Shown here: one piece after another, positions 15,325 to 24,438 of the stretch | How positions within the stretch are numbered: the stretch's first letter is position 1 | How the letters are laid out: each line of letters begins with the position of its first letter | NCBI GenBank assembly: GCA_021108275.1 | Contig: JAIORD010000033.1 | Location: 62,001 to 126,000 of the forward strand | Source: Methanococcoides sp. | GTDB lineage: Archaea; Halobacteriota; Methanosarcinia; Methanosarcinales; Methanosarcinaceae | DNA length: 64,000 bases | Direction: 5' to 3' | The notes under the pieces: model-generated | Told to the model about the DNA's origin: nothing | Seen by the model: only the letters and a program-made list of their open reading frames with translations | Databases searched by the model: none | Translations under genes and position numbers: made by a program

Positions 15325-16305
15325 ATGGGATCAAGGATAATCTACGGACCAATCCTTTCAAGAAGACTTGGAAGGTCACTTGGAATTGATATCATCAAAA
15401 AGAGTGAATTCAGGAAGAACTGTAATTTTGATTGTGTCTACTGCCAGCTTGGACATGTGGACTGGAAAATATCGACACCATCAGACGTTACAGATCTTGT
15501 AACAACTGAAGAAGTTATCGATAGCCTCGCTAACTATCACAAGAAAGTGGATGATCTTGATTATATAACATTTTCAGGTACATGTGAACCTACACTGAAC
15601 CTGGACCTGGGTAACATGATCGAACATATAAGGAAGATAAGCGATGTTCCCATTTGTGTTATTACAAATTCATCACTCGTGAACAGAGAGGACGTCAGAA
15701 ATAGCCTTTCAAAAGCCGATCTTGTAGTTGCTACACTTGTGTCAGGAAATGAAGAGACGTTCCAGTCCATCAACAGACCTGCAGAAGGGATCGAACTTCA
15801 GGATATCATCAAAGGACTAAGAGAACTGCAGAAAATGAAAGGCTCAAGGATTGCCATAGAGGTCATGCTACTTGACTCAAATAATGGCTACCTTACAAAT
15901 TCAAGCGATCAGGAAATAGATAAACTGATCGAAGTTCTCAAGTTCATCGATCCGGATGAGATAGAGATATTGACCATAAGCCGACCGCCTGCTGAAGATC
16001 TTATCATCCCGGTAACTGAAACAAGGCTCAAAGAGATCGCGCAGAAGTTCGATGAGAAACTGGGAAGGGAAAGGGTAAGACTGGTACTCAAAGGTCTGAA
16101 AAGAAAGAGATCGAATATAGAACATGAGAACCTTCCAGACGAGGTATATGATCTCATACTTCGAAGACCCTGTACATTTGATCAGGTCGTGCGATCTCTT
16201 GACATTGATAAAGAAGAACTCTCCCCCATAATTGAAGGAATGGTCGAGGAGCACAAGATCATCGGCATAAGCTCAGAGAATGGAATGTACTACCGAGCAG
16301 TATAA
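15325..16305 (+). CDS. Radical SAM protein, COG0731-like, with C-terminal winged helix
   Basis: The start (YGPILSRRLGRSLGIDII) and the cluster motif C33-x3-C37-x2-C40 (NCNFDCVYCQLG) are those of a COG0731-type radical SAM protein. Next comes the SAM-binding FSGTCEPTLNLDLG segment and ITNSSLV in the barrel. The last 70 residues (DEVYDLILRRPCTFDQVVRSL...) read as a winged helix, suggesting nucleic-acid contact. Length is 326 residues. TYW1 of wyosine synthesis shares the COG, but the flavodoxin part and other marks are missing, so the substrate is open. It is 66 bp downstream of the DUF134 gene. Confidence 0.85.
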   Translation: MGSRIIYGPILSRRLGRSLGIDIIKKSEFRKNCNFDCVYCQLGHVDWKISTPSDVTDLVTTEEVIDSLANYHKKVDDLDYITFSGTCEPTLNLDLGNMIEHIRKISDVPICVITNSSLVNREDVRNSLSKADLVVATLVSGNEETFQSINRPAEGIELQDIIKGLRELQKMKGSRIAIEVMLLDSNNGYLTNSSDQEIDKLIEVLKFIDPDEIEILTISRPPAEDLIIPVTETRLKEIAQKFDEKLGRERVRLVLKGLKRKRSNIEHENLPDEVYDLILRRPCTFDQVVRSLDIDKEELSPIIEGMVEEHKIIGISSENGMYYRAV

Positions 16306-16322
16306 CTGAAAAATAGTAAAAA

Positions 16323-16341
16323 GGGATGTACATTACATCCC
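16323..16341. terminator. Hairpin between convergent genes
   Basis: GGGATGTA-CAT-TACATCCC is a perfect 8-bp stem with a 3-base loop. It starts 18 bp after the radical SAM stop and includes the stop region of the convergent small gene. It could end transcription from both sides. Confidence 0.45.
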
Positions 16342-16583
16342 AAGCTGTTCTTTTTCAGAACCACATGTGCAGTAGTATCCGTGCGTAAGCCCCAATTTTT
16401 CGGTCACAGGGCAACCACCACAAATACAACCTTTTTCCTCGGTTATACAACTACTCTTACCAATTGTAGGGAAACAAAATCCTCCCGTCTCTCCCTATTA
16501 ATCTTTAATACAATCTTTGGATCATTCATAGGAATATCCTCATATTCTGCTACAATACAAAACTGTGGAAAACTGCAACCCAT
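16333..16583 (-). pseudogene. DUF2769-like small Cys-rich protein, single-base frameshift
   Basis: From the ATG at 16581-16583 the frame reads MGCSFPQFCIVAEYEDIPMN to KINRERREDF, then leaves frame and stops. In the next frame, from the same point, it continues CFPTIGKSSC..., CICGGCPVTEKLGL, YYCTCGSEKEQLGM and stops at 16333. One extra T in the TTTT run (16476-16479 on the plus strand) restores one 84-residue protein with about nine cysteines, much like DUF2769 proteins common in Methanosarcina. The frameshift is seen; whether it is real or a sequencing slip is not decidable here. Function is unknown; metal binding is likely from the cysteines. Confidence 0.65.
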
Positions 16584-16881
16584 CCGGTAACAGACCCGCC
16601 ACAATATGCCTTCCCCAATATGACTTTTTAGATCATCATATAAACAGTTAATGGAAATTGAACATTGGGCATCATTCAGGAGGATATGAGGTCAGCATCT
16701 GATGATCATGAAAGAGATGTGAACAGATAGAAAATTGTCTCATAGAGATAAGTTCATATAATATTTCTACAGCGAATTTGCTGCAATTCTAAAAGAGCTA
16801 AAATATTCCATAGATGACACAAAGCAAGGTGAACACCAAATAAAACAATAGTTGTGTATTCATCCATCCAAAAGGTCTGTT
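16584..16881. other. Intergenic region
   Basis: About 300 bp of AT-rich DNA between two leftward genes. It should carry the promoter of the DUF2769-like gene and the end of the membrane-protein transcript. I see no gene, repeat or strong hairpin. Confidence 0.3.
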
Positions 16882-18054
16882 TTAAGATCGTAAACTTAAA
16901 ATCAAACCAAGTGCAGGCACAATTTGTGAAGTCATAAATTTTACCAGAATCTTGATGTTAAAAGGCCACACAGGAGTGTGACGGTTTTGTTGGTATATTT
17001 GTTTCATGAGTTCCAATTTCTTTACCATTTCATCGACTTCCTGAGGTTCCAGCACATCTGATCGATTAAGGATATCATAGTCCAGATGATGGATATAATG
17101 GCTAAGATGGTCCAACTGTCGCTTTACCCCTGCTCGCCAGGTTACCATGATCTTATGCACGCTCAATAAAGGCAAAAAGAAACCGGTAACTGCAAAAGGC
17201 ACAAGTACCAATAGTAGTTTAGAGAATAGTGGTGCATACTCTTTTGCTTGGTAATAGTATTGATCATATAGATCATATGAACCGAGAATGATGCCAAGGA
17301 TGATCCAGCCACCCAAATATATTGCTGGTATGGTAATGATCAGTGCATTCCACAAGCAAAGATTGCCCAATGGTGCAAGTCCTCCACATTTATCGACATG
17401 TCCTAACTGAGGCTCTAAACAGAACTCATTTCCTAACTGCCAGATCTTTATAGACACAATAACCATCCGCCAGACCATCAGTCCGATGATCATAGCTATG
17501 AATAACTCCAGAATTAACTGCAAGATGTGTATATCCCGTATGATCCACCAAGTAAATACGAGAAGACTGAAAAAAAACCCCATTGCCCATTGACCTGGAT
17601 GATTCATTGATCTTTCAAGATCGTTGATATACTTTCTATATTTCTCTTCTAATTGAATGGAAATTGATGGATCGTCTGAAGCATTGATGTCTTCTCTGGC
17701 CATGTCCACATCAACAAAAAACATCGTAGGCTTGTCAACTATGATCTTTCGGGACCAAAGAGCACATAAGGTCTCACGGATACGATCCATGAGTAAATCC
17801 AAAGCGAAGAGGCTCAAAGCAGCAGCTACCATTCCCGTCGTCCACATTACTACCCCAACTGGGATATCTGTGAATCCGTAGATTTGTAGATTGACCACTA
17901 CAATAACTAAAATGAACCAGGGTAGAAACAATAGAAACCTGCGTAGAATTTGGTTTTCGACCCCTTGAAAAGTCTCTAATGCCAAAGTCACCCCATCAGA
18001 CATTTTTGGAGCGCCTTTTGAATGCTTCTTTTTTATTGGTATCCTTGGTAGCAT
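16882..18054 (-). CDS. Polytopic membrane protein of unknown function
   Basis: I start at the ATG 18052-18054 with GGGGGT eight bases upstream, giving 390 residues. Membrane helices are visible around 40-60 (FLLFLPWFILVIVVV), 70-90, 155-175 (GFFFSLLVFTWWII), 180-200, 235-260 and 275-300, with a long soluble loop (about 95-150) containing DVDMAREDINASDD. The C-terminal 90 residues contain basic, His-rich helices (LDHLSHYIHHLDYDIL) and a final hydrophobic segment. I recognise no family or catalytic motif. It stands alone, 180 bp from the metallophosphoesterase gene on the same strand. Confidence 0.7.
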   Translation of the reverse strand: MLPRIPIKKKHSKGAPKMSDGVTLALETFQGVENQILRRFLLFLPWFILVIVVVNLQIYGFTDIPVGVVMWTTGMVAAALSLFALDLLMDRIRETLCALWSRKIIVDKPTMFFVDVDMAREDINASDDPSISIQLEEKYRKYINDLERSMNHPGQWAMGFFFSLLVFTWWIIRDIHILQLILELFIAMIIGLMVWRMVIVSIKIWQLGNEFCLEPQLGHVDKCGGLAPLGNLCLWNALIITIPAIYLGGWIILGIILGSYDLYDQYYYQAKEYAPLFSKLLLVLVPFAVTGFFLPLLSVHKIMVTWRAGVKRQLDHLSHYIHHLDYDILNRSDVLEPQEVDEMVKKLELMKQIYQQNRHTPVWPFNIKILVKFMTSQIVPALGLILSLRS

Positions 18055-18245
18055 TTTCAGCAACCCCCTATGAATTTATTTTCTATGCCGCATAAATAAT
18101 ATTTCCGATTTAATGCTATTCTAGAGACATCAAGGCTCTATACTTTATCTATAAATAAAAGTGCAAAAAGTATTCGAATTGAATTTATCGATCACTGATA
18201 ATCAAAATCACTCCCAACACATCATAAATGTTTCTGAAGATTTGT

Positions 18246-19058
18246 TCAATCAAATTCCTTTAGATCGACTTTATCGTCAACTATTTCCATGTAAAAAAAT
18301 TTATTATCATCACCAAATCCCCAGCTGCCTGTGTTTGCAACCTTTTTATCATTATTTATGTATGGATAGTGGGTATGACCATATATCAAAAAATGTTCAG
18401 GTCGTATATCAAGCAGAAAATGTTTGGTTTCTGCCCCTGCAAGTTCTTCAATAGGTTCAATAATATTATGCTTGTGACTGTTCCTTATCCTTGTCTCAGG
18501 AGGTTCCATCATTGATTTAAGCGCTTCATAAGGGTTATCTGGAATTCTTTTAAGTGCGTCCCATAGTGACTTATTCGATTGATGAAGTTTCCACAAGGCT
18601 TCAGCTGCATTGCCAGTATCATCCCCTGTAAGGCACATGTGTTCGCTGAAAGTTTCGTAGGTTTTCATTGATTTGTAGTATGGATTACACAATACTTCTA
18701 ATTGATAACCGTGCATGAAATAAAATTCTTGAGATCTACTTTTAATTATGGTTGATTTTTTGACTTCAAAAGGAAAATTATTCCCAAAAAGTTCGCTAAG
18801 ACGTAGTAAATAATAGTCATGATTCCCAACTACATAATGGACTTTGGTTTCACTTGCCAGATCATTTAGTAGTGTCAGTGATCTGGAACATTCAATGACC
18901 GCCTTTGTGAAATCACGCCTCCAGATATCAATGATATCTCCAAGAAGAATAAAATGTTCGATCTTTCCAAAATCCAATCCTTTTAGAAAATCAATGAACT
19001 TTTCCTCATTGGCTTCATCCATACCAAGATGCACATCAGATACGACAACAATTGACAT
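18246..19058 (-). CDS. Calcineurin-like metallophosphoesterase
   Basis: All metal-binding blocks are present in order: SDVHLG (6-11), LLGDIIDIWRRDF (38-50), VVGNHDYYLL (75-84), FMHGYQLE, and the closing GHTHYPY. The GDIIDIWRRDF block resembles the LpxH/UshA-type group that cleaves pyrophosphate bonds of lipid or nucleotide substrates. Archaea lack lipid A, so another substrate is meant. The 270-residue length is typical for archaeal members. GGGGGT precedes the ATG. It is divergent from the M23-like gene. Confidence 0.87.
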   Translation of the reverse strand: MSIVVVSDVHLGMDEANEEKFIDFLKGLDFGKIEHFILLGDIIDIWRRDFTKAVIECSRSLTLLNDLASETKVHYVVGNHDYYLLRLSELFGNNFPFEVKKSTIIKSRSQEFYFMHGYQLEVLCNPYYKSMKTYETFSEHMCLTGDDTGNAAEALWKLHQSNKSLWDALKRIPDNPYEALKSMMEPPETRIRNSHKHNIIEPIEELAGAETKHFLLDIRPEHFLIYGHTHYPYINNDKKVANTGSWGFGDDNKFFYMEIVDDKVDLKEFD

Positions 19059-19250
19059 CGGAATACCCCCTTACAAGATAATATTGGCAATTAATACCAC
19101 TCCCATATAAAGAGGAGATTGCAACATATTTAAATTTATTTAATGCTAAATAAGTAATAAAAATGAGTTGCATTTGAAGAAAAATGGAAAGCAAAGTCCA
19201 GCCAGAAATTGATAGGAGCATACATAAATTTGTTCATCATAAACAAAGAT

Positions 19251-19790
19251 ATGAAAAAGTATCCCTTACCTAACAGAAAGGACAAGGTTCTCCAGAAAAA
19301 CGGGGATAGCGGAGCTTTCTGGGAAGACAGGAAAGACCGCCGACATTGCGGAATCGACCTTTATGCACCTGAAGGTGACCCTGTTATTGCCATTGAGAAC
19401 GGAGAAGTCACCGACGTTGGGATCATGACATCACCTGAAATGGTCCCTTACTGGAATATAACCTATTATATAGTCATTCGGAACCATTCAGGACCTTTCT
19501 GCAAATACGGTGAGCTTGGTTCCTCAAACGTAAAAGTCGGAGACACTGTTGAAGCCGGTCAATTGATCGGTCACGTCGGAGCTGTGCTGAACAGCAAGAA
19601 GATAGACAAGAATGCTCCCGAGTATATACAAAAACTAAAAGATAAGAATCCCAGCATGCTACACTTTGAGCTGTGGGAAGAGGCTCCTGTTGTTGAAGAC
19701 AACGATTATCTTGGCGGTAACTGGTTTGGAGATAAAGGACCTCGGAAGCTCCTTGACCCTACTGAATACCTTAGCTCCATTGAAAGTTAA
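19251..19790 (+). CDS. M23/LytM-type metallopeptidase-fold protein
   Basis: I use the ATG at 19251; the frame is open from a TTG at 19209 with AGGAG between. The domain is M23: RRHCGIDLYAPEGDPVIAIENGEV supplies H and D ligands, VKVGDTVEAGQLIGHVG follows, and LHFELWEE carries the last His. There is no signal peptide, so the protein is probably cytosolic. Methanosarcinales have no murein, so the target could be a pseudo-substrate or an intracellular peptide. The second catalytic His of H-x-H is replaced (LHFEL), which hints at reduced or altered catalysis. Confidence 0.8.
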   Translation: MKKYPLPNRKDKVLQKNGDSGAFWEDRKDRRHCGIDLYAPEGDPVIAIENGEVTDVGIMTSPEMVPYWNITYYIVIRNHSGPFCKYGELGSSNVKVGDTVEAGQLIGHVGAVLNSKKIDKNAPEYIQKLKDKNPSMLHFELWEEAPVVEDNDYLGGNWFGDKGPRKLLDPTEYLSSIES

Positions 19791-19799
19791 CTAAAAATA

Positions 19800-21335
19800 T
19801 CAAAGGACCCTGACCGTAAGGTCAAAGGTCTGTTCATATCCTGTAAGGTTAACCTCAGGCTGCATGTTTATGGCAGAGATATTCTGTTCACCAGCCGCAA
19901 TTGCCTCGATCTTCCACTCATGCTTTCCATAAAGGGAGCCCTCTGATTGCGGAGTGAAATTATCCCTTTCAACCTGGAGACCTTCCGTCAATGTAATGTT
20001 CCAGACATATGTATCCGCTGTGGATTCGTGCAGTCTGATAAGCATCCACTCGCCTTGTTCAAGCTCGATCGCATCACCATAATAGTAGCCATCCACAATA
20101 AAGGAGGGATACAGTTCATTATCCCCTTCCACTATCAGGGTCATCTCGAAGTCGCTTGGAACAGAAGACTGACCATTCCATGAATTGTATTCCACCATAA
20201 TGGACTTCTCACCAATGGACGGGGTCTCAAAGGTCCATCCATACACAGAATCATCTTCTACAGAACTGTAGGATGATGAATATCCATAACCTTCTTCTTT
20301 AACTGACAGATCATCCTTTCCTGAAAGATGCCAGTACCCTTCCGAAGGTGCATCAAGATCGATACGCACAATACTTCCGGCTTGAACCGATACTGTACTG
20401 CCATTATCCTCTTCAGTGAAAATATGGTCAGCTGGTATTTTCTCGATCTCAGGGAAAATTACCCGATCATCTTCTGTCGGGACCATTCCCACAGAAAGTG
20501 CAGCTATAACCACACCAACAAGCATCAACGGCAGAAGATAGCGTTTTACGGACCTTTTTGTGGAACTACTGGCATTGTCATAATAACGTCCTTTTAACAT
20601 CATCAACATAACCGCAAAAAGGCATCCCAGGAAGAACCAGAGCCCTATGTTATCTGAAAGGTTCGAAAAGAATGTCTGTATGCTGTCCATTATCTGAGGA
20701 CCAGCTGCTTCAGGAACTGCCTTTGCGACCTCTTCCACTACCTCATCAGCAGCAAGTGAAGGGGCCATATCCATGGGTGCATCGCGGAGAACTTCAGACT
20801 CCATAGCAACATCCATCATTAAAGGTTCGAAGGCACCTCCATTCTCTATTGGAACAGGTCTTGACAGGTACTGAAGTCCTGCAGCACCAAGGAATGCAGC
20901 ACCTATGACACCGATATACTGTTGCAACATACTGATTATGGAAGCCCTGCTGACATTCATATTTCCCGGAGCTACAATGATAAGTTTCTGTACAGGCTCA
21001 TAGAGTTTGACCTCACGGCCTTTGGCACTCCATTTGATCCTGTGTACCTTGATAAGATCGGATTCCAGCAAACTGTCAATGTTGTACTTGATAGTAGTGA
21101 TGGAAAGACCGAGCTTTTTCGAGATATCCGTTGCAGACATAGGTTCTTCGGATAGAAGGTCCAGTATCTTCAGGGACTTCTCATTGGAGAGCGTCTGGGT
21201 GATCTTCTTTGAATCTTCGTTGAGCGGAAGTACAACTACATTTTCCGAACTGTCCAGATCTGCATCTTCAGGTTCATCCTTGTTCTTATTTTCAACGTCT
21301 TTAGTGACCATATTTGCACCAGGGGTTGATCTCAT
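19800..21335 (-). CDS. Winged-helix regulator fused to membrane helices and chagasin-like domains
   Basis: Residues about 45-120 form an ArsR-type winged helix (SLKILDLLSEEPMSATDISKK... then a KLYEPVQKLIIVAPG wing). A hydrophobic segment near 140-160 and two clear membrane helices near 232-250 (LWFFLGCLFAVMLMML) and 268-290 follow. The outer part holds two beta domains. One starts TVSVQAGSIVRIDLDAPSEG; the other reads EQGEWMLIRLHESTADTYVW, then LYGKHEWKIEAIAAGEQNI, resembling the chagasin/I42 peptidase-inhibitor fold. So a DNA-binding head is tied to an external sensor. The start overlaps the stop of the upstream small regulator by 4 bp. The I42 assignment is by pattern and moderate. Confidence 0.8.
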   Translation of the reverse strand: MRSTPGANMVTKDVENKNKDEPEDADLDSSENVVVLPLNEDSKKITQTLSNEKSLKILDLLSEEPMSATDISKKLGLSITTIKYNIDSLLESDLIKVHRIKWSAKGREVKLYEPVQKLIIVAPGNMNVSRASIISMLQQYIGVIGAAFLGAAGLQYLSRPVPIENGGAFEPLMMDVAMESEVLRDAPMDMAPSLAADEVVEEVAKAVPEAAGPQIMDSIQTFFSNLSDNIGLWFFLGCLFAVMLMMLKGRYYDNASSSTKRSVKRYLLPLMLVGVVIAALSVGMVPTEDDRVIFPEIEKIPADHIFTEEDNGSTVSVQAGSIVRIDLDAPSEGYWHLSGKDDLSVKEEGYGYSSSYSSVEDDSVYGWTFETPSIGEKSIMVEYNSWNGQSSVPSDFEMTLIVEGDNELYPSFIVDGYYYGDAIELEQGEWMLIRLHESTADTYVWNITLTEGLQVERDNFTPQSEGSLYGKHEWKIEAIAAGEQNISAINMQPEVNLTGYEQTFDLTVRVL

Positions 21336-21661
21336 ACAACCGTATTATTGTCTTCAGAAGAGAATACAACGAACCTGTTGGATGGTCCGTAGATATTCTC
21401 TTCCCCCTCCAGACCGGAGGGTCGGCTCTTTATCTCTACAAGATCGGACTCCATCAGGGCCATGATCTTATCTTCAACATCCACAAAGGGAAGACCGGTC
21501 TTCTGGGAAATTTCCCGGATGGGAAGGGGCTCTTCCGAAAGCACTTCCAGTATCTTGAAAGAACCTTCTTTTGAAAGTACTTCAGTCACAGTCCTTGACC
21601 CTTCAGCAATAGGCAGGATCAGGAATTTATCAATGTTCACGGGATTTGCTGCACATTCCAT
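21332..21661 (-). CDS. Small ArsR-like winged-helix protein
   Basis: The 109-residue protein is one winged helix (TVTEVLSKEGSFKILEVLSE, REISQKTGLPFVDVEDKIMA, then a VEIKSRPSGLEGEENIYGP wing). It closely parallels the head of the membrane-bound regulator encoded directly downstream: both have an I/VLPL-type lead, LS(K/N)E, and (E/D)LLSEEP-like helices. The two genes overlap by ATGA and probably arose by duplication. It may compete or heterodimerise with the membrane protein's DNA-binding head. It lies 35 bp downstream of the lipoprotein gene. Confidence 0.8.
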   Translation of the reverse strand: MECAANPVNIDKFLILPIAEGSRTVTEVLSKEGSFKILEVLSEEPLPIREISQKTGLPFVDVEDKIMALMESDLVEIKSRPSGLEGEENIYGPSNRFVVFSSEDNNTVV

Positions 21662-21695
21662 AAATATAGTCCCCTTTTTTCTTTAGATGTAATTA

Positions 21696-22187
21696 TCAGA
21701 TCATTTCCACATGAACATCAAGGTCATGTACCCCTGGTTCTGTAGGTACAGGGTTGTGCCAGGTACTGTAATAATCGCCATTTGAAAGTCTTCCATCACC
21801 ATCAACATCCACATGGACTGAAAGGGAATATGTCATTCTTTCTTCGAGTTCAGGGTGGTTGATCAGATATGGCACTGGCTGAACATTATCTGTATCCATG
21901 GATACGCCAGCAATGGAATTTTCGGACATGGTCACAGAAGCTACGTCCTGAAGACTTACATCCTCAACTTTCAGATAGATGGTGGCATTAGAGAAGGATT
22001 CCACAGGTTCGTCAAAGATGATATTTCCCTGAACACCATCACCTTCTAATGCAGGTTCACCAGCATCCACTCCATCGTCCACCCCGTCAGTAACGGATTC
22101 AGAAGTGTTGTCCGTACAACCCATTGCAAAAGCGGATGCAATGAGAATCAATAATGTCAATCCTAATGTGAGAGATTTGTTTTTCAT
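21696..22187 (-). CDS. YbaY-family lipoprotein
   Basis: A lipoprotein signal peptide ends at AFAMGC (Cys about residue 24), followed by an acidic Ser/Asp linker. The folded part (VQGNIIFDEPVESFSNATIYLKVEDVSLQD... to the end) is the immunoglobulin-like YbaY/YscW domain. A DVDGDGRLSNGDY loop near residue 130 looks like a calcium-binding EF-type loop. It should sit on the outer face of the membrane and would be first in a leftward run with the two winged-helix genes, so it could be part of the same surface-sensing unit. Function of the family is unclear. Confidence 0.8.
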   Translation of the reverse strand: MKNKSLTLGLTLLILIASAFAMGCTDNTSESVTDGVDDGVDAGEPALEGDGVQGNIIFDEPVESFSNATIYLKVEDVSLQDVASVTMSENSIAGVSMDTDNVQPVPYLINHPELEERMTYSLSVHVDVDGDGRLSNGDYYSTWHNPVPTEPGVHDLDVHVEMI

Positions 22188-22336
22188 GATGATCGGTTCC
22201 TTAATGTGTCGATTTTATGAAGGTATAATATAACAAATAGCTCGTGGATATAAAGCCTTTATTTAAGCTACAAAGTAATTCGTAGTCTTAAGAAGCAAGA
22301 AATTCAACAAAAAAAGAAAAGATAAATAATGGATTT

Positions 22337-23134
22337 TCAGTCAATTGTTGACTTGAATATGTCTTCTTTAAGGATACCATAATCGTCAAAACTTGAGCGG
22401 ATAGTCATGAATATACCGATGGTCACCGTCATCACAGTGGAAACATATATCCCGACCATTATGGCCATCTGGTACTTGATAGCAAGGATAGGACTGGAAC
22501 CTGCAATTATCTGACCGGTCATCATTCCCGGCAATGAGACTATACCTATCGTGGACATGCTTGCTATCGAAGGTTTCAATGCAAGATTGATACTTTTTCG
22601 GGCATAGGGTAGAATAGCCTCATACTTCTTCGCACCCAGTGACAAACTGTATAGATAACGATTCTCGTTCCTCTTGATAGTATCATAAAAGTTGCTTATA
22701 CTTACAATATTACCACGAAGAGAATTTCCAAGGAACATTCCGAATATGGGTATCAAATATCGAGCATCAAAAAGGTTCTCAAGATTCACCACGAATCTAT
22801 TGAAGTAGAGAAGTAACAGAAAATTTCCTACTACAAATGAAACTACTGTCGGCAATAGCAACTTCTTCATATCAAGCCCAATATCGTTTATCGTAGCATG
22901 TGTCGCCATGAGGACCATTACCGAGATCCACAAAAGGTTCACAATGGAATTGTTCAGATCAAATAGCACTGTCAGGAAAAATCCCACGAAAATAAGTTGC
23001 AAGATCATCCTTGAAGCCGAAACAACGGTTTCGCGTATGATCCCAAGTTTAAGGTAGTGACTCACTAAAAGCGGAATTGCAAGCAAAAGAAAACATGCTA
23101 CCAAGGCCAGATAGCTAATATCATAGGCTACCAT
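22337..23134 (-). CDS. fetB: FetB-type ABC transporter permease
   Basis: This 265-residue protein has about seven membrane helices and the UPF0014/FetB marks: SRMILQLIFVGFFLTVLF, then PIFGMFLGNSLRG, LSLGAKKYEAILPYARKSINLALKPSI (the coupling helix) and GIVSLPGMMTGQIIAGSSP. FetAB exports iron and eases oxidative stress in E. coli. It begins directly after the fetA stop with no gap, so the pair is one operon. All conserved blocks are present. Confidence 0.9.
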   Translation of the reverse strand: MVAYDISYLALVACFLLLAIPLLVSHYLKLGIIRETVVSASRMILQLIFVGFFLTVLFDLNNSIVNLLWISVMVLMATHATINDIGLDMKKLLLPTVVSFVVGNFLLLLYFNRFVVNLENLFDARYLIPIFGMFLGNSLRGNIVSISNFYDTIKRNENRYLYSLSLGAKKYEAILPYARKSINLALKPSIASMSTIGIVSLPGMMTGQIIAGSSPILAIKYQMAIMVGIYVSTVMTVTIGIFMTIRSSFDDYGILKEDIFKSTID

Positions 23135-23764
23135 TCAAACACCCACCGGTACGACTCTGACATTTTCCTTTTCCCACACATCATCATGGGAAATTATCAC
23201 CAGGGTCCAATCCTTGCGTTCCAGAAAATAATTAGCGACCTTTTCCTTCAGTGCACTGTCAAGAGATGAAGTGATCTCATCAAGCAAGTAAATATCCTTT
23301 CCTATGAGCACTGACATGATTATCCCTATCCTCTGTTTTTCTCCACCGGACAGGTCTTCGAAATCCATATCAAGGACGTCTTTTTCAAACCCCAGATAAA
23401 CAAGAAGTCTTCTGAGCTTGGTCCTGTCAAGTTTTCCTTCATTGAACGAATAGGAAAAAACCTCCTCGATAAATTCATTGACAGACCCTTCATAGATATC
23501 AAGGTCCTGAGATACATAAGCGATCCTTTTTCTTGCATCCCATACAGTATTGGCATCAAGGAGATTGTTATTAAAATAGAGACTGCCACTTGTTTGGTGG
23601 GCAAAACCCATTGGCATCTTCAAAAGTGTGGATTTGCCTGCACCTGATCTGCCTTTCAATAATATACGATCTCCTTTGTTAATATCAAGGTTGAAGTGCG
23701 ACAAAACTTCCTTCTCGCCATACCGGAGAGAGATATCATTATATTTTAAAAGTTCCGAATTCAT
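23135..23764 (-). CDS. fetA: FetA-type ABC transporter ATP-binding protein
   Basis: A complete ABC ATPase of 209 residues: Walker A GRSGAGKST (38-46), Q-loop AYVSQDLDIYEGSV, signature LSGGEKQR, Walker B DIYLLDEITSSLD and the H-loop IISHDD. The KMPMGFAHQTSG after Walker A and the short length match FetA. It works with the fetB permease directly downstream to export iron. Upstream of its ATG (to about 23795) the sequence can be read as the last residues of a queG-like protein (KPIPQRKEVNS, stop), matching the decayed copy at 24596. The ancestral order was therefore probably queG-like, fetA, fetB. Confidence 0.92.
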   Translation of the reverse strand: MNSELLKYNDISLRYGEKEVLSHFNLDINKGDRILLKGRSGAGKSTLLKMPMGFAHQTSGSLYFNNNLLDANTVWDARKRIAYVSQDLDIYEGSVNEFIEEVFSYSFNEGKLDRTKLRRLLVYLGFEKDVLDMDFEDLSGGEKQRIGIIMSVLIGKDIYLLDEITSSLDSALKEKVANYFLERKDWTLVIISHDDVWEKENVRVVPVGV

Positions 23765-24431
23765 TAGCTATTGACTTCCTTCCGTTGTGGAATAGGTTTA
23801 TGAGAATATATTTATAGGAATAACATTATTACCCCGAAAGATAATATGAAACTCCCTTTTAGTAAAGGATTTTGAATACTATTCCACACAAATATTATAT
23901 GAAAGTATTTATTTAAAAATTATATTTTTTACATATTAATTAATACATATTTCTTATTTTGTGTTATTTAAGATAAGTCAAAATAACACGAATTGTTCCA
24001 AATTACACAACATATATCCGACATAAATGAAGGATAATAAGATCAAATTAGGCTTACTGAATGATAAATTTGGGATGTTTCTACTTGAAGACAATAGCTC
24101 AATACCCTCTTGTGTAGAAAAAAAGGATCTAATTATATCACAACAAAAGTAAAGGAACTATCTATATTCTGCCCACAGGAAAATATTGCTTCAGATATTA
24201 TATGTGAAAAGGTTTGGAAATGTCTAAAGTATAAGGCAAAATTGATTTCTTGCTCAGAGGAAGACTGACATGAATAAGTGGTCTGCTTGCAGAAAAGAGA
24301 AATAGCAGCATTTAATTTCCACTTCCGACACTGACTGAATTCTTATTAAAATAGATTAACTGGAAAGAGCAATTGAAAAACTGGGATGTGAAGAATACAA
24401 AGTATTAAGGTCAAATAATTCCTGACGTTAT
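23765..24431. other. Long gene-poor stretch
   Basis: About 665 bp of very AT-rich DNA. The right end of fetA's lead contains the worn tail of a queG-like gene. A 41-codon plus-strand frame at 24027-24152 (MKDNKIKLGLLNDK...) has no ribosome site and is weakly supported. Nothing else stands out apart from the direct-repeat copy at 24418-24438. Confidence 0.3.
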
Positions 24432-24438
24432 CTATATA
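24418..24438 (+). repeat. 21-bp direct repeat, left copy
   Basis: ATTCCTGACGTTATCTATATA occurs here and, identically, at 26304-26324. The two copies bracket the fetA relic, the queG-like relic and the tnpB gene. The right copy lies in the leader of the TfoX-like gene. Such a pair could come from insertion or from a duplication-deletion event. Confidence 0.7.

Noticed and set aside
24027-24152. 41-codon plus-strand frame MKDNKIKLGLLNDK...
   Set aside because: No ribosome site, very AT-rich surroundings and no recognisable motif; listed only in the region note.
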